Notes: a model not told the origin generated them from the letters alone. A stretch of DNA of 64,000 nucleotides from GCA-958296115 sp965222445 (GCA_965222445.1 CBDCTY010000002.1:2914001-2978000); one strand, 5' to 3'. Positions 16,487 to 25,115 are shown, counted from the stretch's first letter. Numbers and translations are program-made.

Positions 16487-17395
16487 TCAGGCGTCGGCTT
16501 TGGCGAAACGCATTGCCTGGTCTATGATGTCGACCCCAACGAGCTCGCCCCATGCGGCCAGGAGTTGCATCGTGATGGGGCCGGGTCTGCCGTCGCCCAC
16601 CGGGCGGCGGTCGACGCGGGTCATCGGCATGATGCACGGGCTCGTCGTCGAGAAGAATGCCTCGTCGGCGGTGTACAGGTCGTAGGCCTGGATGTCCTCC
16701 TCGACTAGCGGTATGTCCAGCTGGCGGGCGAGGTCGAACACCATGCCGCGCGAGACACCCTGCAGCAGGGCATCGTCCTTGGCCGTGCGCAGCACGCCGT
16801 TGGTCACGACGAAGACGTTGCTGCCTGTGCCCTCGGTGATGTTCCTGTTGCCGTCGGTCAGGATTGCCATGGCGCCCGTCTCGACGTCGTTGGCCTCCAG
16901 GTCCGCGAGCACGAAGTTCATCCGGCTCCAGTGCTTGATCTTGGGGTCTACCGACGCCGGAGAGTAGCTCTGAATCTTCGTGATCACCCCGTGCACGCCC
17001 TCCCTGTACGCCTTCGCCGACCGGTCGAACCCCACCGGCGAGACCCTGACGCAAACGGTCGGTCGTGCCCCATCGCCAACCCCTCCTGTGCCCCGAGTCA
17101 CGAACTGGGTGTAGGTGAAGTCGCCGACGGCTGGCCGGTGCTGCTCGTTGCGGCTCAGCACCTCCTCGGTGATCCCGGTCATCTCCGCATCGGTCAGGCC
17201 CGAATCGATCCGGACGTACGTGAGCGACCGGTATAGCCTGTCGATGTGCTGGTTGAGCCTGAACGGCGCGCCGTCGAAGGTGCGGCCCGTATCGAAGACC
17301 ACGTCGCCCAGTGAGAAGCCGCGGTCGCCCGGATCGATCTTGACCTGGCTGTAGGGAACGTATCCGCCGTTGAAGTAAGCCGTGTAGTCGATCAT
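16487..17395 (-). CDS. class IV PLP-dependent aminotransferase (IlvE/DAAT-like)
   Basis: A 302-residue fold-type IV aminotransferase. The PLP lysine is in PKIKHWSRMNF, and ITEGTGSNVF supplies the cofactor glutamate and phosphate-binding region. Further features are GDVVFDTGRTFDG and LLQGVSRGMV. Members include branched-chain and D-amino-acid aminotransferases and ADC lyase; specificity cannot be decided here. Its start overlaps the stop of the DUF2283 gene by 4 bases, so translation is coupled. Confidence 0.85.
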   Translation of the reverse strand: MIDYTAYFNGGYVPYSQVKIDPGDRGFSLGDVVFDTGRTFDGAPFRLNQHIDRLYRSLTYVRIDSGLTDAEMTGITEEVLSRNEQHRPAVGDFTYTQFVTRGTGGVGDGARPTVCVRVSPVGFDRSAKAYREGVHGVITKIQSYSPASVDPKIKHWSRMNFVLADLEANDVETGAMAILTDGNRNITEGTGSNVFVVTNGVLRTAKDDALLQGVSRGMVFDLARQLDIPLVEEDIQAYDLYTADEAFFSTTSPCIMPMTRVDRRPVGDGRPGPITMQLLAAWGELVGVDIIDQAMRFAKADA

Positions 17396-17616
17396 TTGGC
17401 GACGATCCTCTCCAGGGGCATATTCTCGATGCTAACGTTCAGCAAGGACTCCAGCCCAAGCCTTTCGGCTGCATCAAGAATCTCGAGCCCTACTATATGT
17501 CCCTCATCATCGAGGTCTACGGTCACACCCTCTTCCACGTCGGCAGTGTCAACAGGGTCCGCGTTCCTGAGAAGGATGTACAGCGCGTCGACAGCGTTGT
17601 CATACTCAATCCTCAT
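17392..17616 (-). CDS. DUF2283 family protein (antitoxin-like partner of DUF4258)
   Basis: A 74-residue protein that matches DUF2283: MRIEYDNAVDALYILLR, then VEEGVTVDLDDEGHIVGLEIL and a short helix. DUF2283 genes are commonly adjacent to DUF4258 genes and the pair is often treated as a putative toxin-antitoxin module. Here the DUF4258 gene lies directly upstream (6 bp) but is split by MITE-1. The start is ATG at 17616. It overlaps the aminotransferase start. Confidence 0.85.
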   Translation of the reverse strand: MRIEYDNAVDALYILLRNADPVDTADVEEGVTVDLDDEGHIVGLEILDAAERLGLESLLNVSIENMPLERIVAK

Positions 17617-17622
17617 ATTCTT

Positions 17623-17979
17623 TCACCCTTGAAGCTTCCGTCTTGGGCTGACAGTGATAACCACTATTCGGCCCGCCTCTCGCACGTAGGTTATACCAAT
17701 TCATTTTGAGCGCACCGTAAAGCCGTCATTCCCGCGAAGAGCCTGCCCCCGAGCAGTCGGGGTCGGGAACCCACTCCCTGGCCGCACATATATGGCGGCA
17801 TCACGCCAAATTGGTATTACTCGGATGATACTGCCTCTGATGACTTTGGTTGCATTGGTCCGGCCTTTGGTGGTGCTTCCTCGACCGTCTGGTTTCTCTA
17901 TGACTGAATTGATCAGATTCTCGTTGATCCTGTGGCGGCGCATCCTGTTCTTTGCGTGCCTGCTAAACTCTACCAGCAT
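17623..17979 (-). pseudogene. DUF4258 toxin-like gene split by MITE-1
   Basis: Reading from 17979, 54 codons encode a DUF4258 start (FSRHAKNRMRRHRINENLI ... VIRGSIIRV). The frame then enters MITE-1 (17694-17817). After the element the coding resumes TYVREAGRIVVITVSPRR and ends at TGA 17623-17625. Deleting the element plus one TA leaves 231 bases, exactly 77 codons, with the protein continuous (IIRV-TYVRE). As it stands the frame runs through the element into a foreign tail of some 37 residues and stops at 17701. DUF4258 proteins have a RelE-like fold, so this was probably a toxin. Confidence 0.8.
17694..17817 (+). repeat. MITE-1 copy d (124 bp), inserted in a DUF4258 gene
   Basis: Ends TACCAATTCATTTTGAG and CCAAATTGGTAT, with TA at 17692-17693 and 17818-17819. 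The nested module here is the CCCCCGAGCAGTCGGGG variant rather than the CCCCGTACTCGATACGGGG one. The reconstructed empty site is GGTTACTCGG. Confidence 0.9.
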
Positions 17980-17997
17980 AGCATGGGCGGCCTTCCC

Positions 17998-19524
17998 CTA
18001 CGCCCAGGTCGTCGGCCTGTACAGCAGCGCCTGGGACAGGTGCGAGGCGTCGATGGTCTCCGCCCCCGCCAGGTCCGCGATGGTGCGGGCTACCTTCAGG
18101 ACGCGGTGATAGCCCCTGGCCGACAGGAACGTCTGCTTGACCGCCGTCTGCAGTAGCCCCTGTGCGGCCTCGTCGACCTGGCAATAGTCCCACACCTCGA
18201 CCGGGCCCATCTCCGCGTTCGTGAAGATGCCCTTGCCCGCGAGCCGCGTGTGCTGAATGTCGCGGGCCCTCTCGGTCCGCTCTCGCACCGTTTCGGACTT
18301 CTCCGCGCTCTGCGGCGCCACCAGCTTCTCATACTCCACCCGCGGCACTTCGACGAAGAGGTCGACGCGGTCCAGCAGGGGGCCGCTGATCCGCTTCTTG
18401 TATCTGGATATAGTGCTTGGCGAGCACGTGCACTCCTTCATCGGGTCGCTGGAGAATCCGCAGGGACATGGGTTCATAGCCGCGACCAGCATGAAATTCG
18501 CAGGGAAGGTAACAGTGCCCTGGGCGCGGCTTATCGTCACGACCTTGTCTTCCAGCGGCTGCCTCAGGACCTCGAGGACCGTGTGGCCGAACTCAGGCAG
18601 CTCGTCGAGGAAGAGCACGCCCCGGTGGCTCAGCGTTATCTCGCCCGGCCTGGGAAAGCGGCCGCCACCCGCGAGGCCCGCGTTCGAGATCGTGTAGTGC
18701 GGCGACCTGAACGGCCTCTCCGCGATCATCGGTGACGAGGCAGGAAGGAGCCCGCTGACGCTGTATATCTTCGTTACGTCCAGCGCCTCCTCCTGTGTCA
18801 TGGCGGGCAACACCGACGGCAGGCAGCGGGCCAGCAGCGTCTTGCCGCTGCCCGGAGGGCCGTTGAACAGGATATTGTGACCGCCCGCGGCTGCGACCTC
18901 CAACGCGCGCTTGGCGAACTCCTGGCCCCTTATGTCCGCCATGTCCAGCCCGGAGCTGCCCCCGTTCCTGTTCGCCGGGCGCTTCAGGTCGTTCATCGGG
19001 ATTGGCGAGATGGGACTGGTCCCGTCTAGATGTCCCACCAGGGATCCCAGGTTCCGCAGCGGTACCACTGAGATTCCCTCGACAAGGGCCGCTTCCTGGG
19101 CGTCGGTCTCAGGCACGAACACCGTGCTGTAACCCTCGTCCCTGGCGACCACCACCATGGGCAGGATTCCGGTCGTATGCCGCAACCCGCCGTCCAGCGA
19201 CAACTCGCCGAGAAATACCGAGCGGTCCGGGACGTCCTCAACCTGCCCGGTACTGTGGAGGAGCGCCAGGGCTATCGGGAGATCGTATGCCGGGCCCGCC
19301 TTGCGCAGGTCGGCCGGGGCGAGGTTCACGGTGATCCTGCGCATCGGGAAGTCGCTGCCGGAGTTGCGTATCGCCGCTCTCACCCGCTCCCGCGACTCCT
19401 GGACCGCCGCATCCGGAAGCCCGACGATCGTGAAGGACGGCAGGCCCGGTGAAATATCCACTTCCACCTCGACGATATACCCGTCGAGTCCCACGACAGC
19501 GCAAGTCTTCGCTTTGGCCAGCAT
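17998..19524 (-). CDS. comM: YifB/ComM family Mg-chelatase-like AAA+ ATPase
   Basis: A 508-residue protein with a Lon-protease-like N-terminal domain (residues 1-170, including SPGLPSFTIVGLPDAAVQES), an AAA+ core with Walker A GPPGSGKT (222-229) and Walker B GVLFLDELPE, and a C-terminal Mg-chelatase domain ending in RGYHRVLKVARTIADL. A cysteine cluster (NPCPCG ... CTCSP) lies inside the AAA+ module as in the family. In proteobacteria ComM is a branch-migration helicase for natural transformation; the role here is inferred from that. The gene is intact. Confidence 0.92.
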   Translation of the reverse strand: MLAKAKTCAVVGLDGYIVEVEVDISPGLPSFTIVGLPDAAVQESRERVRAAIRNSGSDFPMRRITVNLAPADLRKAGPAYDLPIALALLHSTGQVEDVPDRSVFLGELSLDGGLRHTTGILPMVVVARDEGYSTVFVPETDAQEAALVEGISVVPLRNLGSLVGHLDGTSPISPIPMNDLKRPANRNGGSSGLDMADIRGQEFAKRALEVAAAGGHNILFNGPPGSGKTLLARCLPSVLPAMTQEEALDVTKIYSVSGLLPASSPMIAERPFRSPHYTISNAGLAGGGRFPRPGEITLSHRGVLFLDELPEFGHTVLEVLRQPLEDKVVTISRAQGTVTFPANFMLVAAMNPCPCGFSSDPMKECTCSPSTISRYKKRISGPLLDRVDLFVEVPRVEYEKLVAPQSAEKSETVRERTERARDIQHTRLAGKGIFTNAEMGPVEVWDYCQVDEAAQGLLQTAVKQTFLSARGYHRVLKVARTIADLAGAETIDASHLSQALLYRPTTWA

Positions 19525-19595
19525 ATCGGCTCCCAGTCGGAAATCAGGCTACGATATGCTAAGCAACGCAGCTACGGCAGTCAATGCGGCGCAAT

Positions 19596-19740
19596 CCCCA
19601 AATCCCCCACCTCCGTCATTCCCGCGAAGAGCCTGCCCCCGAGCAGTCGGGGGCGGGAACCCATCCCCGGCAAGGTGCACAGCCATAGCCTCAGAGGCAG
19701 TCCGTCACGCCGCCCGTCCAAATTAGGTGGTGGATCTGGG
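19596..19740 (+). repeat. MITE-3 copy B (about 145 bp)
   Basis: Left end CCCCAAATCCCCCACCT and right end AGGTGGTGGATCTGGG are imperfect inverted repeats matching copy A. The interior contains CCGTCATTCCCGCGAA with the nested CCCCCGAGCAGTCGGGGG module, absent from copy A. It lies between comM and the promoter of the next gene. Confidence 0.65.
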
Positions 19741-19753
19741 AATCCTTTGCCCC

Positions 19754-19782
19754 TTGACAAACCCCATCCATTCCCTCATAGT
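19754..19782 (+). promoter_or_regulatory. promoter giving a leaderless mRNA
   Basis: A perfect TTGACA at 19754-19759, a 17-base spacer, and CATAGT at 19777-19782 (four of six matches to TATAAT). The predicted transcription start is about 19789-19790, which is the ATG of the following gene. No ribosome binding site precedes that ATG. Confidence 0.6.
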
Positions 19783-19789
19783 AGAACGC

Positions 19790-21031
19790 ATGAGCCATCA
19801 CCGCAACAAAGCGAAACAGACCGAGCCTCCCTCTCTCGCGGACATCGTCCGCCAGGAGACCGACAACGGGCGCACCATCGTCCGCTTCTACCTCGACGTC
19901 GCCAGCGGCAAGCTCGACGACGAAGGCTTCGAAGTCTGCCACAGGCTCGAAGCCGCCGAGCAGGTCCACGCCATCGCTCCCGGGCTCGTCTCCGAATACA
20001 TAGCCCAGTTGACCGGCATAGAATGCAACCACGTCTTACGCCGCCGGCGCACCCGCGACGACACCGTCGTTCCCGCGGAGGCGAGTCGTCGTTCCCGTGA
20101 AGACGGGAACCCATCCCCGGACGCCGACTGCGCCAACAGTGCCCGCGCGGGCCACGAGGCCCTCGAATACCTGGCATCGGCCCTAGCCGCCCCTTCCCTG
20201 AAGGACGACCCGCGCGTAGCGGGCATCGTCCGCGAGAGCACCGACCAGGGCAAGACCGTCGTCAGCTTCCTGCTCCACGTCATGCACGGCGTAGTCCGGG
20301 GCTTCAGGCCCCGCCAGAGGGTCGAGGCCGCCAACGAGCTCCTCGGCCACATAGCCCGCGACGAGCTAGCCCGCTCCGGCTCCGCAACCCCCTCTCCCTT
20401 GACGGGAGAGGGTTGGGAGCCTGCCCTGAGCCTGCCGAAGGGTGAGGGTGAAGAAGGCAGGGCCGGCTCCGCCTCCGCTGAGCCTGCCCTGAGCGCAGTC
20501 GAAGGGTCGTCCCCGGCAAACGAATCGTCGTTCCCGCGGAGGCGGGAACCCATCCCCGGCCAAGCCGAAGCGGACGCCGAGGTAGACCGCACCGTCATAC
20601 CGGCGGAGGCCGGTATCCAGCAGGGCGGGGATGAGGGCGACGCAGACGACACGGACACCCAGCGCGGCTGCTACGACATAGACCGCAAGATAACCGAAGC
20701 CCAGCGCGACCCGGCCCACCCAATCCACAAGTTCGTACAGGCATACGACAAGGTCGCCGCCGCCTTCCACGGTGAGGACAAGAAGAACGACAACGACGAG
20801 GAAGTCCGCTACTGGATCTCCGGCGAGGTCCCCGACGCGTACGGCAAGTACATCTGGGAGTACGCCCCGGCATACCCCAGGTCGATCAGAAGAAAACTCC
20901 GCCCCAAACGCCGCCGTTCCCGGTCGCCCGGCACTGCCGTCAAAGGCGAGAGCGTCTGGATGAAGCGGCCCTCCGACAAGATGCGCGAGGAAGGTATCCC
21001 CAAACCCAAACGCACACTGATCTGGGTCTGA
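19790..21031 (+). CDS. uncharacterised two-domain protein carrying five repeat-encoded insertions
   Basis: A 413-residue protein of unknown function. Two similar helical segments are seen: one around residues 15-75 (IVRQETDNGRTIVRFYLDVA) and one around 136-195 (IVRESTDQGKTVVSFLLHVM), so the protein contains an internal duplication. The C-terminal third (294-413) has PIHKFVQAYDKV and YWISGEVPDAYGKYIWEYAP and ends very basic. Between and after the two segments lie five stretches encoded by genomic palindromic repeats, all in frame: residues 91-110, 199-222, 231-240, 246-257 and 268-277. They translate the repeat in different frames (SFPRRREPIPG versus TVIPAEAGIQ). The ATG matches a leaderless promoter. 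Confidence 0.65.
   Translation: MSHHRNKAKQTEPPSLADIVRQETDNGRTIVRFYLDVASGKLDDEGFEVCHRLEAAEQVHAIAPGLVSEYIAQLTGIECNHVLRRRRTRDDTVVPAEASRRSREDGNPSPDADCANSARAGHEALEYLASALAAPSLKDDPRVAGIVRESTDQGKTVVSFLLHVMHGVVRGFRPRQRVEAANELLGHIARDELARSGSATPSPLTGEGWEPALSLPKGEGEEGRAGSASAEPALSAVEGSSPANESSFPRRREPIPGQAEADAEVDRTVIPAEAGIQQGGDEGDADDTDTQRGCYDIDRKITEAQRDPAHPIHKFVQAYDKVAAAFHGEDKKNDNDEEVRYWISGEVPDAYGKYIWEYAPAYPRSIRRKLRPKRRRSRSPGTAVKGESVWMKRPSDKMREEGIPKPKRTLIWV
20384..20620 (+). repeat. cluster of palindromic repeats inside a coding region
   Basis: Four repeat units lie within this part of the gene: CCCTCTCCCTTGACGGGAGA with a nested GCCTGCCCTGAGCCTGCC module (20384-20455), a GCCCTGAGCGCAGTCGAAGG unit (20480-20509), TTCCCGCGGAGGCGGGAACC (20525-20560) and CATACCGGCGGAGGCCGGTA (20591-20620). 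A fifth unit is upstream at 20060-20119. The same units occur between genes elsewhere in the window. Confidence 0.8.
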
Positions 21032-21387
21032 ACCCGCCCCGCCGCCCCACCGGGCCGGGCGGGGCAGCACAACCCCCTCTCCCTTGACGGGAGAGGGCTG
21101 GGGTGAGGGTGACTCTTGTGTTCCCGCCTGTAGGGGCGGGTTCGAACCCGCCCCCGGCCCTGTGATTACGCAAGGCTGGCCTGGCCCCTGCGGCACCTTG
21201 CCCCCTCTCCCTTGACGGGAGAGTTCCCGCCTGTAGGGGCGGGTTTCAAACCCGCCCTCGCCTTGCCGTAGAGCGACGCCTCCACTTTGTGGCAACTTTG
21301 GCTCAGTTCTCTCGCCCTTTACCGGAGAGGGCGAAGCCTGCCCTGAGCCTGTCGAATGGGGACCTGGGGCGGGGTCGCCCCAACTTA
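21032..21387 (+). repeat. intergenic block of short palindromic repeats
   Basis: No gene is seen. The stretch holds two CCCTCTCCCTTGACGGGAGA hairpins (about 21074 and 21203), two GGGCGGGTT...AACCCGCC hairpins (about 21133 and 21236), and a GCCTGCCCTGAGCCTGTC module (about 21338). The first hairpins could end transcription of the upstream gene, but they lack a T-run. Confidence 0.7.
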
Positions 21388-21512
21388 TACCAATTCATTT
21401 TGAGTGCGCCGTAAAGCCGTCATTCCCGCGAAGAGCCTGCCCCGTACTCGATACGGGGCGGGAACCCACTCCCTGGCCGCACATATATGGCGGCATCACG
21501 CCAAATTGGTAT
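21388..21512 (+). repeat. MITE-1 copy e (125 bp)
   Basis: Ends TACCAATTCATTTTGAG and CCAAATTGGTAT, flanked by TA at 21386-21387 and 21513-21514, with the CCCCGTACTCGATACGGGG module. It is in a non-coding stretch, so no gene is disrupted. From here to about 21760 only one further unit is seen, CATTCCGAACACAGCGGAGC near 21659, also of repeat type. Confidence 0.88.
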
Positions 21513-21760
21513 TAGACCCCGCAGCCATCTCATACCATCGTGGACGGGCCCCAACCCGTCCCGCTGCCCAGATCGGTGGCGGGGCCAACACCACACACTT
21601 CCCACGACGACCCTCCGGCGTTCCCGCGACGCAAAGCCTTGCACAGCGTCGACACCTGTCATTCCGAACACAGCGGAGCGAAGTGAGGAATCTAGGGTCC
21701 TTGTCAGCCAGGACTGTAACCGAAACCTGGAACGGCCTTGATGACGGCGGTCCGCACGTT

Positions 21761-21948
21761 AGGGCCTTTCCAAAGTTCCCTCTCCCCTTCGCGGGAGAGG
21801 GTTAGAGCCTGCCCCGTACTCGATACGGGGGTGAGGGGGCGTTGACCGATACAAGTCAGTCACCCCCATCCTAACCTTCTCCCATCGAGGGAGAAGGGAT
21901 TTCCCAGATCCCCCTCTTATGGCATTGTGACGACTTTGGAAAGGCCCT
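21761..21948 (+). repeat. MITE-2 copy 1 (188 bp) with 9-bp target duplication
   Basis: Ends AGGGCCTTTCCAAAGT and its exact complement ACTTTGGAAAGGCCCT. Counting one extra base at each end (T and G), the flanks are the 9-bp direct repeat TCCGCACGT. The interior contains CCCTCTCCCCTTCGCGGGAG, the nested CCCCGTACTCGATACGGGG module and CCTTCTCCCATCGAGGGAGA. It is virtually identical to the copy at 38811. No open reading frame. Confidence 0.88.
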
Positions 21949-22023
21949 GTCCGCACGTTGCAACGAACGCAGAATCAGGGATAATGAGGCAGCCCTCGAG
22001 GCTTTGCGTAGGAGCAGCCCAAA

Positions 22024-22695
22024 GTGACCAAGTTCAGCGACCTGCTCAGGGACCGCGCCTCGGGCATCTGGGAGCTGGAGCATCGGCACCCATTTGTGCT
22101 CGAGCTTGGAGACGGCACGCTGCCGCTGGAGAAATTCCAGTGGTACATGAAGCAGGACTACCTGTTCCTGATCGGCTTCTCGCGCGTCATCGCACTGGCC
22201 GTCGCCAGGGCCGATACCCTCGAAGATATGGGCTGGTTCGCTCGATTCCTCCACGAGACGCTGAACACCGAGATGGCCCTCCACGTCAGCTTCTGCAAGG
22301 ACTTCGGCATATCCGAGGCCGACCTCCTGGCAACCAAACTGTCGCCCACGACGCTTGCCTACACAAACCACATGCTCTCCAACGCCCACTCGGGCACTAT
22401 CGGCGAGATCGCTGCGACTCTCCTGCCGTGCTCGTGGGGCTACGCCGAGATAGGCCAGGCGCTGGAGGCCCGGGGCTTGCCCTCGAACCATCCTCTCTAC
22501 AGCAGGTGGATCGAGATGTACAGCTCGCCCGAGTTCGGCGAGCTGGCCGAGTGGCTCCGCTCGTTCATGGACCGCACGGCGCTGGGCCTCTCCGATCAGC
22601 AGCGAGAGCACCTGGCCGACATATTCGTCGCAAACAGCAAGTACGAGTGTCTATTCTGGGATGCCGCGTACAGAATGGAAGAGTGGCCCATATAG
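22024..22695 (+). CDS. tenA: TenA/thiaminase II family protein
   Basis: A 223-residue all-helical protein of the TenA family, which salvages aminopyrimidines for thiamine synthesis. Features are FVLELGDGTLPLEKFQWYMKQDYLFL near the start, the catalytic cysteine C136 in LLPCSWGYAEIG, and a C-terminal KYECLFWDAAYRMEEWP with the acidic active-site residue. The GTG start at 22024 is preceded by AGGAGC. No thiamine gene or TPP riboswitch was seen beside it. The next gene starts 34 bp on and may be cotranscribed. Confidence 0.88.
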   Translation: MTKFSDLLRDRASGIWELEHRHPFVLELGDGTLPLEKFQWYMKQDYLFLIGFSRVIALAVARADTLEDMGWFARFLHETLNTEMALHVSFCKDFGISEADLLATKLSPTTLAYTNHMLSNAHSGTIGEIAATLLPCSWGYAEIGQALEARGLPSNHPLYSRWIEMYSSPEFGELAEWLRSFMDRTALGLSDQQREHLADIFVANSKYECLFWDAAYRMEEWPI

Positions 22696-22729
22696 ATACT
22701 TTCGACAGCCGTCGACGGGAGTTGACCAC

Positions 22730-23824
22730 ATGACAGATAGGCTCCGGGTTGGATTCATAGGCGTTGGGCGCATCGCGGACATGCACTACGAGGGTTACAG
22801 GAATAACCCGAGGGCAAGCCTCGATGCCGTGTGCGACACAGACCCGGCCCTTACCCAACGCCGGGCTGCGGAGTGGGGCGCCGAGAAGACATACGACGAC
22901 TACCGGCGGCTGCTCGACGACCCGGACATCGACGCCGTGGAGATCATCACGCCCCACCATCTGCACGCCGAGATGAGTATCGCGGCTCTGGAAGCGGGCA
23001 AGCACGTCTCGGTGCAAAAGCCCATGGCGCTGAACGTGGCCGAAGCCGACGCCGTACTGGTCGCCGCCAGCCGCTCGAACAAGCTCTTCCGGGTGATCGA
23101 GAACTATCGCTTCACGCCGCTCTTCGCCAGGCCGAAGGAGATGATCGACGCCGGTGAAATAGGGGAGCCGCTGTCGCTCCGCATCAAGTCGCTGACGGGC
23201 AACGTCAAGTACGGGTGGGAGGTCCCGCCAAACGCCCAGGACTGGCGATCCGACGCCGCCCGCTCCGGCGAGGGTTCCATCATCTTCGATCACGGGCAAC
23301 ACATCTGGTCGATCGCCAGGTTCCTGATGGGGGACATTGAGCGGACCTTCGCCTACATAGGCAGGGAGCGCGTGCAGGCCCATCACGAGCTGCCACCGGG
23401 CGCGCTCCTTGACAACCCCACCATGGCGAGCTGGAAGTATCGCAGTGGCGACAGGTACGGGTCCTGGGAGGCCGTCTACGCCGACGATATGGTCATCCGG
23501 TCACAGTACTACCCCATCTACGTTTCGGCTGAGGTAACCGGCACCCGCGGTGTGCTGTGGGCCAACAACTTCATCGGGCAGAGCCTGGACAGGGCGCCGC
23601 TGGAGATGTACCGGGACGGGAAGATCACGCGATTCGATGACGTAGATCCTGACTACGCCGCCAGCTTCTCGCTGGCGGTGCGTGACTTCGTGGACGCCGC
23701 CCTGGACGGCCGGGATACTGAGATGACCGGGGCTGAGGCCCGGGAGGTGCTTCGCTTCTCTCTGGCAATCCTACGGTCCGGCAAAGAGGGCAGGGAAGTC
23801 GCGATTGACGAGATTACCGAGTAG
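22730..23824 (+). CDS. Gfo/Idh/MocA family oxidoreductase (1)
   Basis: A 364-residue NAD(P)-dependent oxidoreductase. The Rossmann start is RVGFIGVGRIADMHYEGYR, followed by ITPHHLHAEMSIAALEAGKH and the family EKP-like VQKPMALNVAEAD. The proposed catalytic region is FDHGQHIWSIARFL. Members oxidise sugars or reduce biliverdin-like substrates; substrate here unknown. ATG at 22730 follows GGGAG. The 3' end overlaps the Kelch gene start by 20 bases. Confidence 0.88.
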   Translation: MTDRLRVGFIGVGRIADMHYEGYRNNPRASLDAVCDTDPALTQRRAAEWGAEKTYDDYRRLLDDPDIDAVEIITPHHLHAEMSIAALEAGKHVSVQKPMALNVAEADAVLVAASRSNKLFRVIENYRFTPLFARPKEMIDAGEIGEPLSLRIKSLTGNVKYGWEVPPNAQDWRSDAARSGEGSIIFDHGQHIWSIARFLMGDIERTFAYIGRERVQAHHELPPGALLDNPTMASWKYRSGDRYGSWEAVYADDMVIRSQYYPIYVSAEVTGTRGVLWANNFIGQSLDRAPLEMYRDGKITRFDDVDPDYAASFSLAVRDFVDAALDGRDTEMTGAEAREVLRFSLAILRSGKEGREVAIDEITE

Positions 23825-25115
23825 CAAGGCGAATAGGAGTCGTCCTATTTCGCACGCGGTACGCGCTGTCCTCGCGAGGAGAGACCGCCGGCTGACCTGG
23901 CGCCTTCTGCCCATGTGGGCATGGATTCTTATTGCAGGGGCGATGTTGGGGTGTGGCTCCGACACGGAACCTCCCGTGGAGAGTCCTGTCCCCGATATGA
24001 CTCCGAGTCCGGCAGCCATCCGTCCCGGCCCCATGCACGAGGCCAGGAAATTTCACTCGGCCGAGCTTCTCCCGGACGGCAGGGTCCTCATCGTCGGCGG
24101 GCAGGACAGCAAACTCAAGGCGATGTCGTCGGCCGAGCTGTACGACCCTCAGACCGGCACATGGTCTCAGACAGGCTCAATGAGCGTCCCCCGTAGGGAC
24201 CACAACACCATCCTCTTACCGGATGGCAGGGTCCTGGCCATCGGAGGCGTGGACGCGGACCTCAAGGCCCTCTCGTCGGCAGAGATATACGATCCCCAGA
24301 CAGGCGAGTGGTCGACCGTCCCCAGCATGGCAGTGGCCCGGCGCGGCCACTCGGCCTTGCCCCTCGCCGACGGCAGAGTGCTCGTCTTCGGCGGACGGCA
24401 GATCGCGGTGAGTCTGCTGGACTCGGACTCCCTTCAGATGGTCGAGACCTTCGACCCCGCATCCGGGCAGTGGTCGAACGCCCCAGACATGGCGATGGGC
24501 CACATTGGGCTCGACGCTGTAGTCCTTGCAGATGGCCGTGTGCTCGTGTCCGGCGGGGTCGGGGCCTCCCTCTCCCAGGGATCCGGCTCCGCTGCGGGCC
24601 AATCTGGGAGCGGTGGAGTCGACACCACGGGCGCGGCCCGGCCATCCATGCCGAACCTGCCCGAGCTATACGACCCCACGGCGGAGAAGTGGCGAGACGC
24701 GGGCTTCGTCCGGGGTACTATGGCCCACACGCTGACGCTACTAGAGGACGGCCAAGCGCTGCAGGCCGGCGGCTTCGGCACCGGCGGGACCGGCGTCCCG
24801 GATGCCGAGATCTACGACCCGCGGTCGGGCAAATGGGAGCAGACGTCGCCGATGGTAGACGGCCGTATGCTCCACACGGCCACGCTCCTGGACAACGGCA
24901 TGGTGCTGGTGGTGGGGGGAACGGGCGCTCAGGGCAACACAAGGTCGGCAGAATTGTTCGACCCGGCGACGCGAACGTGGTCCCCGGCCGGCCAGACCTC
25001 CGTGCCCCGCGCGGGCCACACGGCGACGCTGCTGCAAGACGGCACCGTCCTTATCGCTGGCGGAGGCACCGTCCAAGTCGATCTGTTTGACCCAGCCAGC
25101 AGTTCCTGGCGTTGA
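23805..25115 (+). CDS. Kelch-repeat lipoprotein
   Basis: About 436 residues from a TTG at 23805; the exact start is uncertain because it overlaps the previous gene and an ATG at 23913 also gives a signal sequence. The N-terminus has arginines, a hydrophobic helix and a lipobox (AGAMLGC), so the protein is probably exported and lipid-anchored. The rest is six or so Kelch blades of the form ELLPDGRVLIVGG ... ELYDPQTGTWSQTG, predicting a beta-propeller. A serine/glycine-rich insert (QGSGSAAGQSGSGG) interrupts one blade. Possible roles are binding or carbohydrate oxidation as in galactose-oxidase-like propellers; unproven. Confidence 0.8.
   Translation: MTRLPSSKANRSRPISHAVRAVLARRDRRLTWRLLPMWAWILIAGAMLGCGSDTEPPVESPVPDMTPSPAAIRPGPMHEARKFHSAELLPDGRVLIVGGQDSKLKAMSSAELYDPQTGTWSQTGSMSVPRRDHNTILLPDGRVLAIGGVDADLKALSSAEIYDPQTGEWSTVPSMAVARRGHSALPLADGRVLVFGGRQIAVSLLDSDSLQMVETFDPASGQWSNAPDMAMGHIGLDAVVLADGRVLVSGGVGASLSQGSGSAAGQSGSGGVDTTGAARPSMPNLPELYDPTAEKWRDAGFVRGTMAHTLTLLEDGQALQAGGFGTGGTGVPDAEIYDPRSGKWEQTSPMVDGRMLHTATLLDNGMVLVVGGTGAQGNTRSAELFDPATRTWSPAGQTSVPRAGHTATLLQDGTVLIAGGGTVQVDLFDPASSSWR

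Noticed and set aside
17623..17979. Accepting the minus-strand frame 17701-17979 as a normal 92-residue gene
   Set aside because: Its last part is read from MITE-1, and the true C-terminus lies beyond the element.
21032..21387. The regularly repeated hairpins as a CRISPR array
   Set aside because: The units are palindromic, of different types and irregularly spaced, with no constant repeat and unique spacers.
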